From contig JAILZT010000002.1 of assembly GCA_023512345.1 (NCBI GenBank), forward strand, positions 124,001 through 188,000: DNA of 64,000 bases, written 5' to 3'. This document shows positions 34,209-43,963 of this stretch, in pieces. Both the position numbers and the translations under genes were made by a program. How positions within the stretch are numbered: the first letter of the stretch is position 1; each line of letters opens with the position of its first letter. The notes below the pieces were generated by a model that saw only the letters and a list, made by a program, of their open reading frames with translations, was not told the origin of the DNA and searched no databases. This DNA is from Paenibacillus sp. (GTDB lineage Bacteria; Bacillota; Bacilli; Paenibacillales; Paenibacillaceae).

Positions 34209-34550
34209 CTAACGAATCTTCATAGACAGCAGGATTAGCTCCTGGCGTTTCTCTGGGCTCGAATTCACATTGTTGTATAGAGCATCTATAGCCTCACGGT
34301 TATCACGGTAACTCTTCTCGTGCTTTATTGTGGAGTGAGACCAGTCAATCAATGCGTTCTCGGCAACAATAAGCTCATTATATGCATCATGAAAGCCAGT
34401 AGACTGTACAAGGCCTTCCATGACCTCCTGCGTAATTTCCTGGAGTGCCCGCTTAGCAGCGATATCCTTCTCCAGTTCTTTAGCTCTATTCTCAAACTTA
34501 TTCTTTGCTCGCATGTAGTCTAGTTGTGCTTTGGCTAAAATCGGTTTCAT
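34209..34550 (-). CDS. Small helical protein of unknown function
   Basis: A 113-residue soluble protein with no signal peptide, predicted to be almost entirely helical and partly coiled-coil: KAQLDYMRAKNKFENRAKELEKDIAAKRALQEI, then the central AYNELIVAENALIDWSHSTIKHEK and a C-terminal helix. A distant likeness to YlbF/YmcA (RicF/RicA) proteins is possible but not convincing. It lies between two SLH genes, has its own strong terminator, and no link to surface proteins can be read from the sequence. Confidence 0.6.
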   Translation of the reverse strand: MKPILAKAQLDYMRAKNKFENRAKELEKDIAAKRALQEITQEVMEGLVQSTGFHDAYNELIVAENALIDWSHSTIKHEKSYRDNREAIDALYNNVNSSPEKRQELILLSMKIR

Positions 34551-34652
34551 CGATGGCTTTCACCTTTCAGAACATATTATTGTCTAAGTTATTGTACCGT
34601 ATCCCGGAACAGATTACAAAGTTTAATGTCTATACCAAGTACATTTTATTAC

Positions 34653-34688
34653 AAAAATACCGGTCTACGAAGGGTTCTCGAAGACCGG
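34653..34688 (-). terminator. Terminator of the large C-terminal SLH gene
   Basis: CCGGTCTTCGA / TCGTAGACCGG stem with a 7-base loop, then TATTTTT on the minus strand. It lies 18 bases past the stop. Confidence 0.9.
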
Positions 34689-34705
34689 CGGTTAAGGTTA
34701 TCCCA

Positions 34706-37700
34706 TTAGTTAAAGTTCTTAGGGAAGATTGCAGTACTCTTTTGCAGGAGAGCTACAGCAATTTTACCAGCTTCTGCTCTAGTCAGTTTACCCTTCGGAT
34801 TGAAGTTATATACTGGCTTCTTCTGTCCGGTAACGGTAATCGGACTTCCTTCCATAATCTTTGCTTTGGATACCGCTTCTATAGAAGGACGAGAGTAAAA
34901 TTCCATACTTCCCGTATCTACGAACGACTTGCTAAGGCTTGTTAATAGCTTGTCATTGTTTAAAGACATCTTCAGTTTGAGTGCTCTTGCAATCATAACT
35001 GCCGCCTGTTCACGAGTAACAGAAATAGTAGCACCGAAGAATCCATCACTCAATCCGGTAACAATCCCCGCTCTTGCCGCAGTCTCTATATGCGCATAAT
35101 CCCAAGTTGCTGAGCTGGATTCAGGTACGATATCAAAGAAGGTCTGTTGAGTTTTATCGTAATCGAGTGGGATATTAAGTCCCTTGACCAACAGTGTTGC
35201 AAATTCGCCTCGGGTTGTAGTGTCATCTGCACCGAATTGATCTGCGCGTAGATTTTCCATCAGCCCTTTAGAATATAATCCATTTAAAATATTTCTTGCC
35301 CAAGGATGATTAGTAACATCGTTGTATCCTCGGCGCAGCTTCATTACTGTGTAATAACCGAATTCATCAAAAGGAACGGTGACCGTATGCTTTTTGGTAT
35401 CGACTTCTCCACCGATGTTCTCCCATACTCCTCCGTCTGTATAACGGAACACAGTAACCGTAGAACCGATTTCATCCACTAGGTTAGGACCGAAGGTAAG
35501 TGTTAGTTCCCCGCGCTGCGAAGGAACGATCTTACGTTCAAAATCATAGCGAGTGTAGTAGCCTTGAGTGGAGTAAGGAGCTATCCCATTCGTCCCTGCA
35601 ATATAACCGGTTACTCCTTTTGTTCCCCTTTCACCAAGTCCACCACTGATCCAATAAATGTTGGATACACGTGAGAAATTGATGGTATTCGCATTTGAGG
35701 TAAAGTACTGTGACAACTCATCTGGAATGTCAATACCTGTTGCACCTAGTGGTGTTCTAGCATCAAGATCGACGTTAATTGTATTGCCGTAATCATTTTT
35801 ACGCTCTACCACACCATCTTTAGGATCAGCAATCCCGAATAGCAGCTTCGTATCCGGATAATACTTCGCCGCACCTGAAGAGGTGTACCCCTTCATTAAT
35901 GTCCCTTTCGGGAAAGACAATGACAGTTCCTTATTGAATACACTGTATTTAGTTGCTACTTTTTCCGCCATATACTGTGTATCCACTTGAATAGCACTAG
36001 CATAATACACAGTTACTGTAGTGTTTAAAGTAGAGCTTGCTCGGATAATCTGAATTTTGATGGTAGTTGCCTTATCCGGCTTAAGACCAACAAAATCATA
36101 AACAAATCTATCTTCCATATCTAAACGTTCAGTAGCTTCAAACTTATCAATAAGTACCTTAGTAGCACCTTCTGCTTCAATATCAAAACGCACGAAGTTT
36201 TTGTTCACCACAATCTGATCACCTACGGTTGCTGCAGGGGACAGAATACGGTAAGGCGTTACCTCCCGCTTAACTTCAAGTCGCTGAGTAGTGCGAGCGC
36301 CCGTGGTGTTAATAAGTTCTAGGTTATATACATGGCTTCCAGGTGCATCAAATTTAAATCCACTAAGACGGAGCATAAAGTCTTTACTACTGCCTGAATA
36401 AGCAAATGTATAAGACTTAGAATTGTAAGAGAACAGACCTGTTGCTACCAATTCCTTGGTGTCCTTAAGCAAGGCATGAGTTGGATCTGCTGAACTGAAT
36501 AACAATTGCGATCCATCATAGATGTTAAGAATAGAGGCACCGCCACCTCTAAGAACCAGATCATACTCCTGTTGGTTGGTTACATACTTCTCATCCTTGT
36601 AAACGAAGTCTGTAGTCAGATTTAGTATTTTGCCCAAATCTGCCGCACTATGACCGCTAGGATCAACTGAGGAAAAAGCTGTTCCGTTCTTAAGAACAGG
36701 GTGGAACGTTTTTAGTGTGGAGCCATTTGTGTCAATAACATAGACACGTAACTCTTTACGGATTTCCCGTTTGTTTCCGAGTGAGTCTTTAGAAACTCCA
36801 GTCAGAACAATGGTATTCTCACCATATACGAGTGGACCTGAACGGGTAATATCCAAGGTAATATTAAACTTCTTATCTGTGCTTAAAGAAAATGCACTTA
36901 TAACGTTACCATTAACAAAGAGCTGCGAAGTTACAAGATTTTCGAATCCGATGTATTGACCAGATATCTTCATCGTCGGATTAGTGTCGGAGCTGAATGA
37001 ATAAGTCTGCCCATCATATAGACTGTCTACGTAGATATAACTCTTAGTCACATAAGTGATACTCACATCCATTGAGGATAGTGAACCCGCGAACTGAAAC
37101 CTCACAGACTGCTTTCCGTTGGAAAATCCTGTGACCTTGTAGACTTGCTCATTTGCAGTAGTCCCAATAGCCGATACCAAAGTCATAGTGACCACATTTG
37201 GACTAATAGGCAAATAGGTGCCCAATAATTGTTTGGAAGCCAGACTTCCATTGCTTCTAACCATGATATAAAAATCTCCGCTGTCAACTTCAGCTTTATC
37301 CAGCGGCAACTTGGTAGCTGTGGTTACGTCTGAAGCTGCGGTATAGTCCTTAAGATAATACAAACTAGAAATAGCGATTTCATTTGGCAAATATTTATAG
37401 GTCGCTAGTTTTGTAGTTTGAAAGCTACCTACCTTAGGCGTGTATTTAACGGTGATTGCCAGTTTGTTGGCAGGGTTAACATAATAGTTAGTTCTGAACG
37501 ATACCAGACGATAAGCTGGAGTAACACCATCTGAGGCTGGAATAATGATTTCTTTGCTTTCTCCAACTGCCCCTACAGTCTCCTGCCATGCCTGTGAATC
37601 ATTGTAACCGTACGATTTCAGGACTTCAAAAGGAACTGTGGCCCCATCAATCTGAATTACCCCGCTACTCTCAAAGGTTGAGTCACCGTAAGGTACAATG

Positions 37701-38590
37701 ACCTGCCCTACTAAATGAGCTGGCACAGTATAGGTATCCTTAGTTACAGTTGGTGAATTATCCATAAGATCGTATATATCTGTCCCCTGAACGATCTTCA
37801 AATCCGTAAACGACTTTGTGATATCAAAATAAATTAATGTGCGTTTAATAGTAATTGAATCGGATGCATTCTTGACTACAATGTCTAAGGTGTTATTGCC
37901 TGACTTCAGGCCGAGACCTGGGGTGAAGAATGTACCATCCTCAAGAAGTGTAGTCTGGTTTGCAGCGCCACCATTAAGAGCTACTGTTACCTTTGTTGCA
38001 TTAGCCACAACGCCCTTCAATGTAACGGAGGCATTAGGAACAACGACTTGAGTTCCTTCATTAAGGTTAATAGGACTAGGTCCTGCACCTAAAACTTGAA
38101 GGGATGAAATGAATGGGATCTGGTCATACAGCACATAGAAGGATTCTGAACGTTCCAGAAGACCCTGCATACCAGAAAAGGTGATTTTATTATAGCCAGA
38201 GAACAAACTAAGTCCACTTGTTTTAAAACGATTTCCTAGTCCATTAGTTGTATCGACGTCCACTGCACCGAGAATTACATGTGTGGAATCGGTAACCCAT
38301 TGCCCATTAATCAAGCTCAGCTGTTCTACAGTCACTCTCATAGTGGAGGAAGACACTTGCGAAAATGAACCTGTAACGGTCAATGTATTGGAATTGGTTT
38401 TATATACAGAATCCCGGGTGATGGTATTTTGAGTAAGTGCGATTGTATTCCGAAGATCATTATCATCCGGACTGAAGTATTGTGTTGATGAAATTGCCGC
38501 CGAAACGGGCTTGGCCCAGCCCGCCGGAATGAGCGAGACGACCATAGCTGCCATAAGCAGCCACAAGAAAGGTCTCTTGATGCTTTTCAT
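34706..38590 (-). CDS. Giant SLH-anchored surface protein
   Basis: A 1,294-residue exported protein. Signal peptide at about 1-32 (MKSIKRPFLWLLMAAMVVSLIPAGWA). A long region (about 35-1090) of many beta-sandwich modules follows, of no single clear family; GLKSGNNTLDIVVKN and similar PKD/Ig-like motifs recur. Three SLH domains close the protein (about 1105-1294; TRGEFATLLVKGLNI, TREQAAVMIARALKL, TRAEAGKIAVALLQ). The C-terminal SLH set anchors it to the wall, opposite in polarity to the S-layer protein next door. It is monocistronic with a terminator at 34653-34688 and precedes the wall-polysaccharide genes. Confidence 0.85.
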   Translation of the reverse strand: MKSIKRPFLWLLMAAMVVSLIPAGWAKPVSAAISSTQYFSPDDNDLRNTIALTQNTITRDSVYKTNSNTLTVTGSFSQVSSSTMRVTVEQLSLINGQWVTDSTHVILGAVDVDTTNGLGNRFKTSGLSLFSGYNKITFSGMQGLLERSESFYVLYDQIPFISSLQVLGAGPSPINLNEGTQVVVPNASVTLKGVVANATKVTVALNGGAANQTTLLEDGTFFTPGLGLKSGNNTLDIVVKNASDSITIKRTLIYFDITKSFTDLKIVQGTDIYDLMDNSPTVTKDTYTVPAHLVGQVIVPYGDSTFESSGVIQIDGATVPFEVLKSYGYNDSQAWQETVGAVGESKEIIIPASDGVTPAYRLVSFRTNYYVNPANKLAITVKYTPKVGSFQTTKLATYKYLPNEIAISSLYYLKDYTAASDVTTATKLPLDKAEVDSGDFYIMVRSNGSLASKQLLGTYLPISPNVVTMTLVSAIGTTANEQVYKVTGFSNGKQSVRFQFAGSLSSMDVSITYVTKSYIYVDSLYDGQTYSFSSDTNPTMKISGQYIGFENLVTSQLFVNGNVISAFSLSTDKKFNITLDITRSGPLVYGENTIVLTGVSKDSLGNKREIRKELRVYVIDTNGSTLKTFHPVLKNGTAFSSVDPSGHSAADLGKILNLTTDFVYKDEKYVTNQQEYDLVLRGGGASILNIYDGSQLLFSSADPTHALLKDTKELVATGLFSYNSKSYTFAYSGSSKDFMLRLSGFKFDAPGSHVYNLELINTTGARTTQRLEVKREVTPYRILSPAATVGDQIVVNKNFVRFDIEAEGATKVLIDKFEATERLDMEDRFVYDFVGLKPDKATTIKIQIIRASSTLNTTVTVYYASAIQVDTQYMAEKVATKYSVFNKELSLSFPKGTLMKGYTSSGAAKYYPDTKLLFGIADPKDGVVERKNDYGNTINVDLDARTPLGATGIDIPDELSQYFTSNANTINFSRVSNIYWISGGLGERGTKGVTGYIAGTNGIAPYSTQGYYTRYDFERKIVPSQRGELTLTFGPNLVDEIGSTVTVFRYTDGGVWENIGGEVDTKKHTVTVPFDEFGYYTVMKLRRGYNDVTNHPWARNILNGLYSKGLMENLRADQFGADDTTTRGEFATLLVKGLNIPLDYDKTQQTFFDIVPESSSATWDYAHIETAARAGIVTGLSDGFFGATISVTREQAAVMIARALKLKMSLNNDKLLTSLSKSFVDTGSMEFYSRPSIEAVSKAKIMEGSPITVTGQKKPVYNFNPKGKLTRAEAGKIAVALLQKSTAIFPKNFN

Positions 38591-38677
38591 GTGTATATCT
38601 CTCCTTTTGGATTCATATTCTTGTTACCCTCATAGTTTTCTATCGGTTAGTAGAACCCGTATATTTAGGAATAAAAA

Positions 38678-38708
38678 CAAAAAACTCATCCTAATTAGGA
38701 TGAGTTTT
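38678..38708. terminator. Terminator of tagO
   Basis: AAAACTCATCCTAATTAGGATGAGTTTT, a perfect palindrome with T runs on both strands, about 40 bases past the tagO stop. Likely bidirectional. Confidence 0.9.
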
Positions 38709-38748
38709 GTTATTTAAGGAATATATTACAAGTATGATACCTTTATTA

Positions 38749-39876
38749 TTAGGATTTGGAGCTTCTTTCCGGATCAAGCTTCACGCGTAGTCTCATGATG
38801 AAGTCAATCACAGGACGTTTTGTTTTCCCAATAAGTCCGGTCACCTCAGCACCAATCTGAAGGAAGAAGAGCATAACACAGATGACTACAAAGGTAACCC
38901 AGTTCGCTTCATTCAGTGCAGCTGAGGATTGAATAATTGCCAGTACACCAAAAAATGAAGCAATACCGTAAATAATTAGCACGGTCTGACGGTGGCTAAA
39001 ACCAAGCTCTCGCAAGCAATGATGAAGATGACCTTTATCAGGTGCAAAAATAGGTTTCTTTTGCAGCTTGCGGCGCACAATGGCAAAGAACGTATCCGAT
39101 AAAGGAACCCCAATAATCAACAAAGGTGTAATAAAGGATACCACGGCAATTTGTTTGAACCCTAGGAGCGCCAGCAGAGCTAAGCAAAAGCCAAGGAACA
39201 ACGAGCCGGTATCACCCATAAAGATCTTCGCAGGATGAAAGTTAAAGAACAGGAAGCCTACGATACTGCCGAGCAGCAACAGACACAACAACGCAACCAT
39301 AACGTTGCCCATCAATAAAGCCATCACAGCAATTGTTGCTATGGCAATTCCTGATACCCCTGCAGCTAGTCCATCCAAACCATCAATTAAATTGACAGCG
39401 TTCGTAACACCAACAATCCAGAAAATCGTGAGTGGAATCGAAATCCAGCTCTCTAGTGATGAATACGTATTGTTAAAGGGAATGTTTACGAAATCTACAG
39501 TAATTCCAAAACCGAATACCACGATACATGCTGCGGCAATTTGGCCCAGCAGTTTCACCTTAGCTGACAGTTCAAAACGATCATCAAGACCGCCAAGAAG
39601 AACAATCAGTCCCCCGCCGCTTAGCAGGGCTTTGATGAAGTTAGCCTCCCGCGAAGTGAAATCGTAAGGAATAATCGGCAATACGGCAAGCAGGCCTAAC
39701 ACAAACGCCAGAAAAATACCTAATCCGCCGAGGCGGGGCATAATCTTCGTATGCACCTTGCGGGCATTGGGCACATCTGTGGCACCAATTTTGATGGCGA
39801 ACTTTTTCACCAGTGGTGTCAAGCATAGCGCGAGGCCCATGCACACGATAAATCCGGCGATGTATATAATTAACAT
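38749..39876 (-). CDS. tagO: Undecaprenyl-phosphate GlcNAc-1-phosphate transferase
   Basis: Membrane enzyme of the MraY/WecA/TagO family. It transfers GlcNAc-1-phosphate from UDP-GlcNAc to undecaprenyl phosphate, starting synthesis of wall polymers such as secondary cell wall polysaccharide or teichoic acid. 375 residues with about ten membrane helices. Motifs include the aspartate-rich LIDGLDGLAAG (about 163-173), NFHPAKIFMGDTGSLFLG (about 213-230), and the loop HLHHCLRELGFSHRQ (about 286-300). The MraY alternative is unlikely because the muropeptide-binding residues and operon context differ. It heads the group tagO-tagA-csaB-DUF5693, though there is a 116-base gap to tagA. Confidence 0.95.
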   Translation of the reverse strand: MLIIYIAGFIVCMGLALCLTPLVKKFAIKIGATDVPNARKVHTKIMPRLGGLGIFLAFVLGLLAVLPIIPYDFTSREANFIKALLSGGGLIVLLGGLDDRFELSAKVKLLGQIAAACIVVFGFGITVDFVNIPFNNTYSSLESWISIPLTIFWIVGVTNAVNLIDGLDGLAAGVSGIAIATIAVMALLMGNVMVALLCLLLLGSIVGFLFFNFHPAKIFMGDTGSLFLGFCLALLALLGFKQIAVVSFITPLLIIGVPLSDTFFAIVRRKLQKKPIFAPDKGHLHHCLRELGFSHRQTVLIIYGIASFFGVLAIIQSSAALNEANWVTFVVICVMLFFLQIGAEVTGLIGKTKRPVIDFIMRLRVKLDPERSSKS

Positions 39877-39992
39877 TTGATCAGTCGACCCCCATTTCTC
39901 TACCGCATTGAATTATACGCTGTTACGAAAACAAATTCCAATTCTGAAATTGGGCTATTTATTTCATATTTACAGGGAATATCGGCATATTC

Positions 39993-40748
39993 TCAAGCTT
40001 TTGTCACTTTTTCTTTGTCGCGCAGTACTTTTAATGCGAATTTCGGCAACGCAAGCATTCTACGATAGCGTGTAGGCTCCTTAAGGAGTCGGTACAGCCA
40101 CTCTATTCGTAGTTTTTGGAAGGCTTTTGGAGCCCGACGGGTCTTACCGGAGATTACGTCAAAGCTTCCCCCGACGCCCATCATGATCGGTATTGCCAGT
40201 TTCGACTTGTACTTAGCAATCCAAGGTTCCTGACTATCAGCACCACGTGCGACAAACAGCAGGTCTGGGTTTGTGCTAATAATCTCAGCTACAACTTCCT
40301 CATCCTCAGCCGCTCCAAAGTATCCGTCACGGAAACCGGCGATGACAATTGCAGGATATTGCATTTGTAACCTTTTAGCTGTCTCCCGAATCACTTCCGG
40401 TGTTGAACCCAGCAGGTAAACCCTCCAATGATAGCTTTCTCCTGCTTTAAGTAATTCATGTAATAAATCGAAGCCTGCCACACGCTCCTTAACAGGATTT
40501 CCACAGCGTTCAGCGGCCCACACAACGCCTGTCCCATCCGGAACGACCAACTCAGCAGAGGTCATGATTTCCATGTATTTAGGGCTCTCCAGAGCACTCA
40601 TTACCATGATCGGATTAGCTGTTATAATCTGATGCGGCGCTCGAGCAGATACCGCCTGGACCAAGTAAGCAACCGTCTCTTGCATATCTAGCTTGCTTAC
40701 TGGTATTCCGTAAATCGGCACTGTAGGTAGGCTATTCATATCTTTCAC
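39993..40748 (-). CDS. tagA: WecG/TagA/CpsF family glycosyltransferase
   Basis: Family-26 glycosyltransferase of 251 residues, which adds ManNAc to lipid-linked GlcNAc. This gives the ManNAc-beta-1,4-GlcNAc unit of wall polymers, matching the UDP-ManNAc source wecB/mnaA at the far end of the window. Family motifs: ITANPIMVMSALESPKYMEIMTSAELVVPDGTGVVW (about 38-73), FDLLHELL, LGSTPEVI, and LFVARGADSQEPWI with MMGVGGSFDVISGKTRRAP. The start is GTG at 40748 or ATG at 40739. It abuts csaB. Confidence 0.93.
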   Translation of the reverse strand: MKDMNSLPTVPIYGIPVSKLDMQETVAYLVQAVSARAPHQIITANPIMVMSALESPKYMEIMTSAELVVPDGTGVVWAAERCGNPVKERVAGFDLLHELLKAGESYHWRVYLLGSTPEVIRETAKRLQMQYPAIVIAGFRDGYFGAAEDEEVVAEIISTNPDLLFVARGADSQEPWIAKYKSKLAIPIMMGVGGSFDVISGKTRRAPKAFQKLRIEWLYRLLKEPTRYRRMLALPKFALKVLRDKEKVTKA

Positions 40749-40754
40749 TCTAGA

Positions 40755-41876
40755 TCATCCTTTATGGCTTAAATATTGAGCTATTTTTCTCGCAGGCGCT
40801 TCTGCTTCCTGAACCAGCATAGAGATTAGCGCTTCCCGCTCTTCCCTCCATTTAGCTCCTTCATTCAGTAATTCAAGAACTTCAGAGGAGAGCTTTTTAC
40901 TCTCCAGCGAATCCGTCGATCCAACCGGACGGCAACGTATCCGATTCAGAAAATGATCAATTTTAGGATCATAAGATATTCCAATCAGCGGCACCCGTTG
41001 ACCCGCAGCATAAATTAGGCTGTGGAGTCTCATTCCAATCAATACATCGCACTGTTGTACCTCATGAAGCATGTGCTGCGGGTGCACTGTATCCTCACTT
41101 ATACTGACGATTCCGCCATTGTTCCTAATATCCTCACCTAGCAACTCCATCATATAACGAGAGGCTTCAGTGTCGGAAGGGAGATGAAAGGGCAGGAACC
41201 TCAGATGAAGAGGTTGAGATGCATTAGCCTGCTTCAAGCCATCAGCTATAGCTATCAACTCGCGCCGGTCAGCCTCCCAGTATCGAACAGATATCCCGAT
41301 GATAGGAAGTGTGGATGAGGCCGTAGGTGGCTGATCCTCAGGTAGGGACAATCCCATAACAGGGTCAGGTACGACCTCAACAGCTTCCCTTACAAGCCCA
41401 ATCTGATGAAGCAACTCACGGGATTGCTCATCCCTAACTGATACATACTTACATTTCCGGAATACGGATTTGATCCAAGGGTGAAACATCTTACGGTTAA
41501 GAGGCCCTATTCCCTGAGCATAGATAAAGGTGGGCTTTCCCATCCATTGAGCAAGCTTGATAACACCGAGATAGTACGGGATGCTTTTACTACTGGTTAC
41601 ATCCTGAAGGAGACTGCCCCCACCGCTGATTAGACCCGAGCAATCCGAGAGAGCCTTTCGAACTTCCCTCAGCTTCATTCGGTGAACAGATTTCACACCA
41701 TACGTAGCAGTCGTCCCTTCAGGATCTATAGATAACACTATGGGATCAATCACTATTCCTGCGGCATCAGCCTGTTGCTTCAGTGCAATTAGAATCGATT
41801 GCAGAACCGCTTCGTCTCCACTGTTGTGGAAGCCGTAGTAACCGGAGATAACTATTTTTTGAGGAGCGGCGACCAT
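40755..41876 (-). CDS. csaB: Polysaccharide pyruvyl transferase CsaB
   Basis: Adds ketal-linked pyruvate, from phosphoenolpyruvate, to the ManNAc of the secondary cell wall polysaccharide, creating the ligand recognised by SLH domains. Family motifs: ISGYYGFHNSGDEAVLQSIL at the start, SGGGSLLQDVTSSKSIPYYL (about 85-104), YAQGIGPLNRKMFHP and MRLHSLIYAAGQRVPLIGISYDPKI near the C-terminus. Start: ATG at 41876 with AAGGGTG nine bases upstream; the longer frame to 41906 lacks a Shine-Dalgarno site. It overlaps the end of the DUF5693 gene by 25 bases, so the two are coupled. Three SLH proteins upstream fit this anchor system. Confidence 0.95.
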   Translation of the reverse strand: MVAAPQKIVISGYYGFHNSGDEAVLQSILIALKQQADAAGIVIDPIVLSIDPEGTTATYGVKSVHRMKLREVRKALSDCSGLISGGGSLLQDVTSSKSIPYYLGVIKLAQWMGKPTFIYAQGIGPLNRKMFHPWIKSVFRKCKYVSVRDEQSRELLHQIGLVREAVEVVPDPVMGLSLPEDQPPTASSTLPIIGISVRYWEADRRELIAIADGLKQANASQPLHLRFLPFHLPSDTEASRYMMELLGEDIRNNGGIVSISEDTVHPQHMLHEVQQCDVLIGMRLHSLIYAAGQRVPLIGISYDPKIDHFLNRIRCRPVGSTDSLESKKLSSEVLELLNEGAKWREEREALISMLVQEAEAPARKIAQYLSHKG

Positions 41877-43924
41877 CGTTTCCAACACCCTTCCGCAATT
41901 TGCCATGCCAATACAGCCACAACACCAATAATAGCCCCAAGTCCCAGTCCAAGCAATCCACGAACTAGAGAAATCACAAGTGGAGAGTGAATGTGGGCGA
42001 ACGTATCCACCATCGACAATTGGCCAATGACGGCAACAATCATAATGAAGGCAGCGTTCCGATATTTTAAAGTCAAGAATGCTCCTAGAATAAAGAGCGG
42101 ATGAGCCAGTAAAAACTCTTTGTTACGTGGACGCACATGAACTGTATTCTCCAGGAACGTACGGAAAGACATTTCTAGCGAGCTCACACTTCCACTGTTT
42201 CCGGTGCGACTAAGGTAATACAAACCGAGCACACCCAGCACACCTGCTAAAATTACCATAGCTAGGGTTATTGGCGTACGCAGCAATTTTCCAGTCTTAT
42301 TAAAAGTGAACTCTCCGCGATATAACAGCACATACAGACCAACCAAGCCTATAGGTGCTATATGCAATAGACTCACTCCACGGAACTGTTCCAACACCAA
42401 ACTGTACGTGACATTATTGAGCAGCGCCACCACAAAAGGTACTGCACTGAGGGAGATCAAAGCAGTCTTTACATACAGCACGAGGCTGTGAATAAAACGC
42501 CGCTGCGGACTCATAACGGTATATCCGATACCAAGCTTGCTCTTCTTAGCAGCGTTAGACCCAATATCGCTGCTCTGCAAAGGAGGACCTAGTACATTAA
42601 TTTTGCGAATAGCCAGCACCATGCCAAGGGTTGGGGCACTGATAGCTACGGCAAGCGCCAATGCTTGCTCAAAAAGAACAGGCTTAAGCACTAACAGTCC
42701 TGCACTACCGATCAGGCCAAATATTAAGGCAGGGAGTGTCAACCATGGAATGAAGTAGGAAACCATGAGTGCTACTAGTGCCACAGCCCCAATTACAGAA
42801 ATTAGCTTAAAATAGCGCTGATAAGGTGAATCTACAACCTCTGCAGCTGTAGCTTGTCCCAGCGTAAACCCATTATCCTCTATTTTCTCAACAGCACCGC
42901 CAGAATCACTCAAACTGGTAATTAAATTATCAAGTGTGTCGGTAATCTGCGCTTTGGTAAGATCACGAGACGGAGCCGCATTCAGATACAGCATCCGAAT
43001 GTTACGGTCCTTGGTAGCCAGCGCAAAACGATCCGAAATTACAACGGGGTCAAGTCCCGAATCTGTCTCACTTAGAGAGTACAATCGAGCAACATTGTAA
43101 TCCAGCTTATAAGCGAGCTTGTTGAAACCATTTTGCTGTTTTTTCAGATTCTCAATGACCGCGATTCCCATTCCATGCTCTTTGAGAAGGCTGGCGAAGG
43201 CATCCAAACTGTTCAAATCCTCATTATCATTGAAACCTTTAACAGATTCCCCTTCAAATAAAATGCGTTTTACGTTGATACTTTCATAATACTGAACCAG
43301 CTTCTCTGTAGATTCCTGATTGTAGGCCAAAGAGTCTAAGAGACGCGGAACAATAGAGAAGCCTTTAGCACGCAGCGTTTCAATCATAAGTGGATCGGGC
43401 TGCATAGGTTTAAGCGTTGCATCCTCAATCGGCGTCTCAAGGATAAGCCCCTGCTGTCCACGGAAACTCCAGTCCCTTACGGAAATTTCTAAATCACTGA
43501 AAGTCTGTTTGATGATCGGCGCAAGCGCCTTATAATTATCACCATTGGTAAAAAGCACATACGTATAGTTTGCATTTTCCTGAACAACACCTTCAGTCAG
43601 TGTTGCCGCATCTGTAGAACCCCACAGCATTACACGCCGTGACTTACGCAGATCCTCAAGCGTGCTTTCGGAGACAGCCATACTTTGCACTCCCGCGCTT
43701 TTCAGACGGTCTAACTGTTGTGCTATATAATCCTGCGGATTAGCTCTATAACTTGCTGCGTCCACTAAATCTCGATAATCAAATACAATTTCAACTGTCT
43801 TAGAAGATCTTTCCGTCTGTAAGCGATCATAGGCTACGGTTAGGGCTGCTACCAGTCCAATTAAAACCATAATCCAAAGCCACTTTCGGGAAGATGTATT
43901 CCACCGCTTCCATTTTTCCTGCAC
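41852..43924 (-). CDS. DUF5693 multi-pass membrane protein
   Basis: About 690 residues. One N-terminal membrane helix (about 15-37, WLWIMVLIGLVAALTVAYD), a large extracytoplasmic domain (about 40-380) with AQQLDRLKSAGVQSMAVSESTLEDL and RNIRMLYLNAAPSRDLTKAQ, then about nine hydrophobic helices to the C-terminus. DUF5693 proteins accompany csaB in Paenibacillus and relatives, and their function is unknown. The position inside the wall-polymer operon suggests a part in polymer export, modification or attachment. Start: GTG at 43924 has AGGAGG eight bases upstream; the ATG at 43963 lies in a dispersed repeat and has no such site. Confidence 0.85.
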   Translation of the reverse strand: MQEKWKRWNTSSRKWLWIMVLIGLVAALTVAYDRLQTERSSKTVEIVFDYRDLVDAASYRANPQDYIAQQLDRLKSAGVQSMAVSESTLEDLRKSRRVMLWGSTDAATLTEGVVQENANYTYVLFTNGDNYKALAPIIKQTFSDLEISVRDWSFRGQQGLILETPIEDATLKPMQPDPLMIETLRAKGFSIVPRLLDSLAYNQESTEKLVQYYESINVKRILFEGESVKGFNDNEDLNSLDAFASLLKEHGMGIAVIENLKKQQNGFNKLAYKLDYNVARLYSLSETDSGLDPVVISDRFALATKDRNIRMLYLNAAPSRDLTKAQITDTLDNLITSLSDSGGAVEKIEDNGFTLGQATAAEVVDSPYQRYFKLISVIGAVALVALMVSYFIPWLTLPALIFGLIGSAGLLVLKPVLFEQALALAVAISAPTLGMVLAIRKINVLGPPLQSSDIGSNAAKKSKLGIGYTVMSPQRRFIHSLVLYVKTALISLSAVPFVVALLNNVTYSLVLEQFRGVSLLHIAPIGLVGLYVLLYRGEFTFNKTGKLLRTPITLAMVILAGVLGVLGLYYLSRTGNSGSVSSLEMSFRTFLENTVHVRPRNKEFLLAHPLFILGAFLTLKYRNAAFIMIVAVIGQLSMVDTFAHIHSPLVISLVRGLLGLGLGAIIGVVAVLAWQIAEGCWKRWSPLLKK

Positions 43925-43963
43925 CCCAAGTACCTCCTCCTTCAAACTAACACCCGTTAACAT

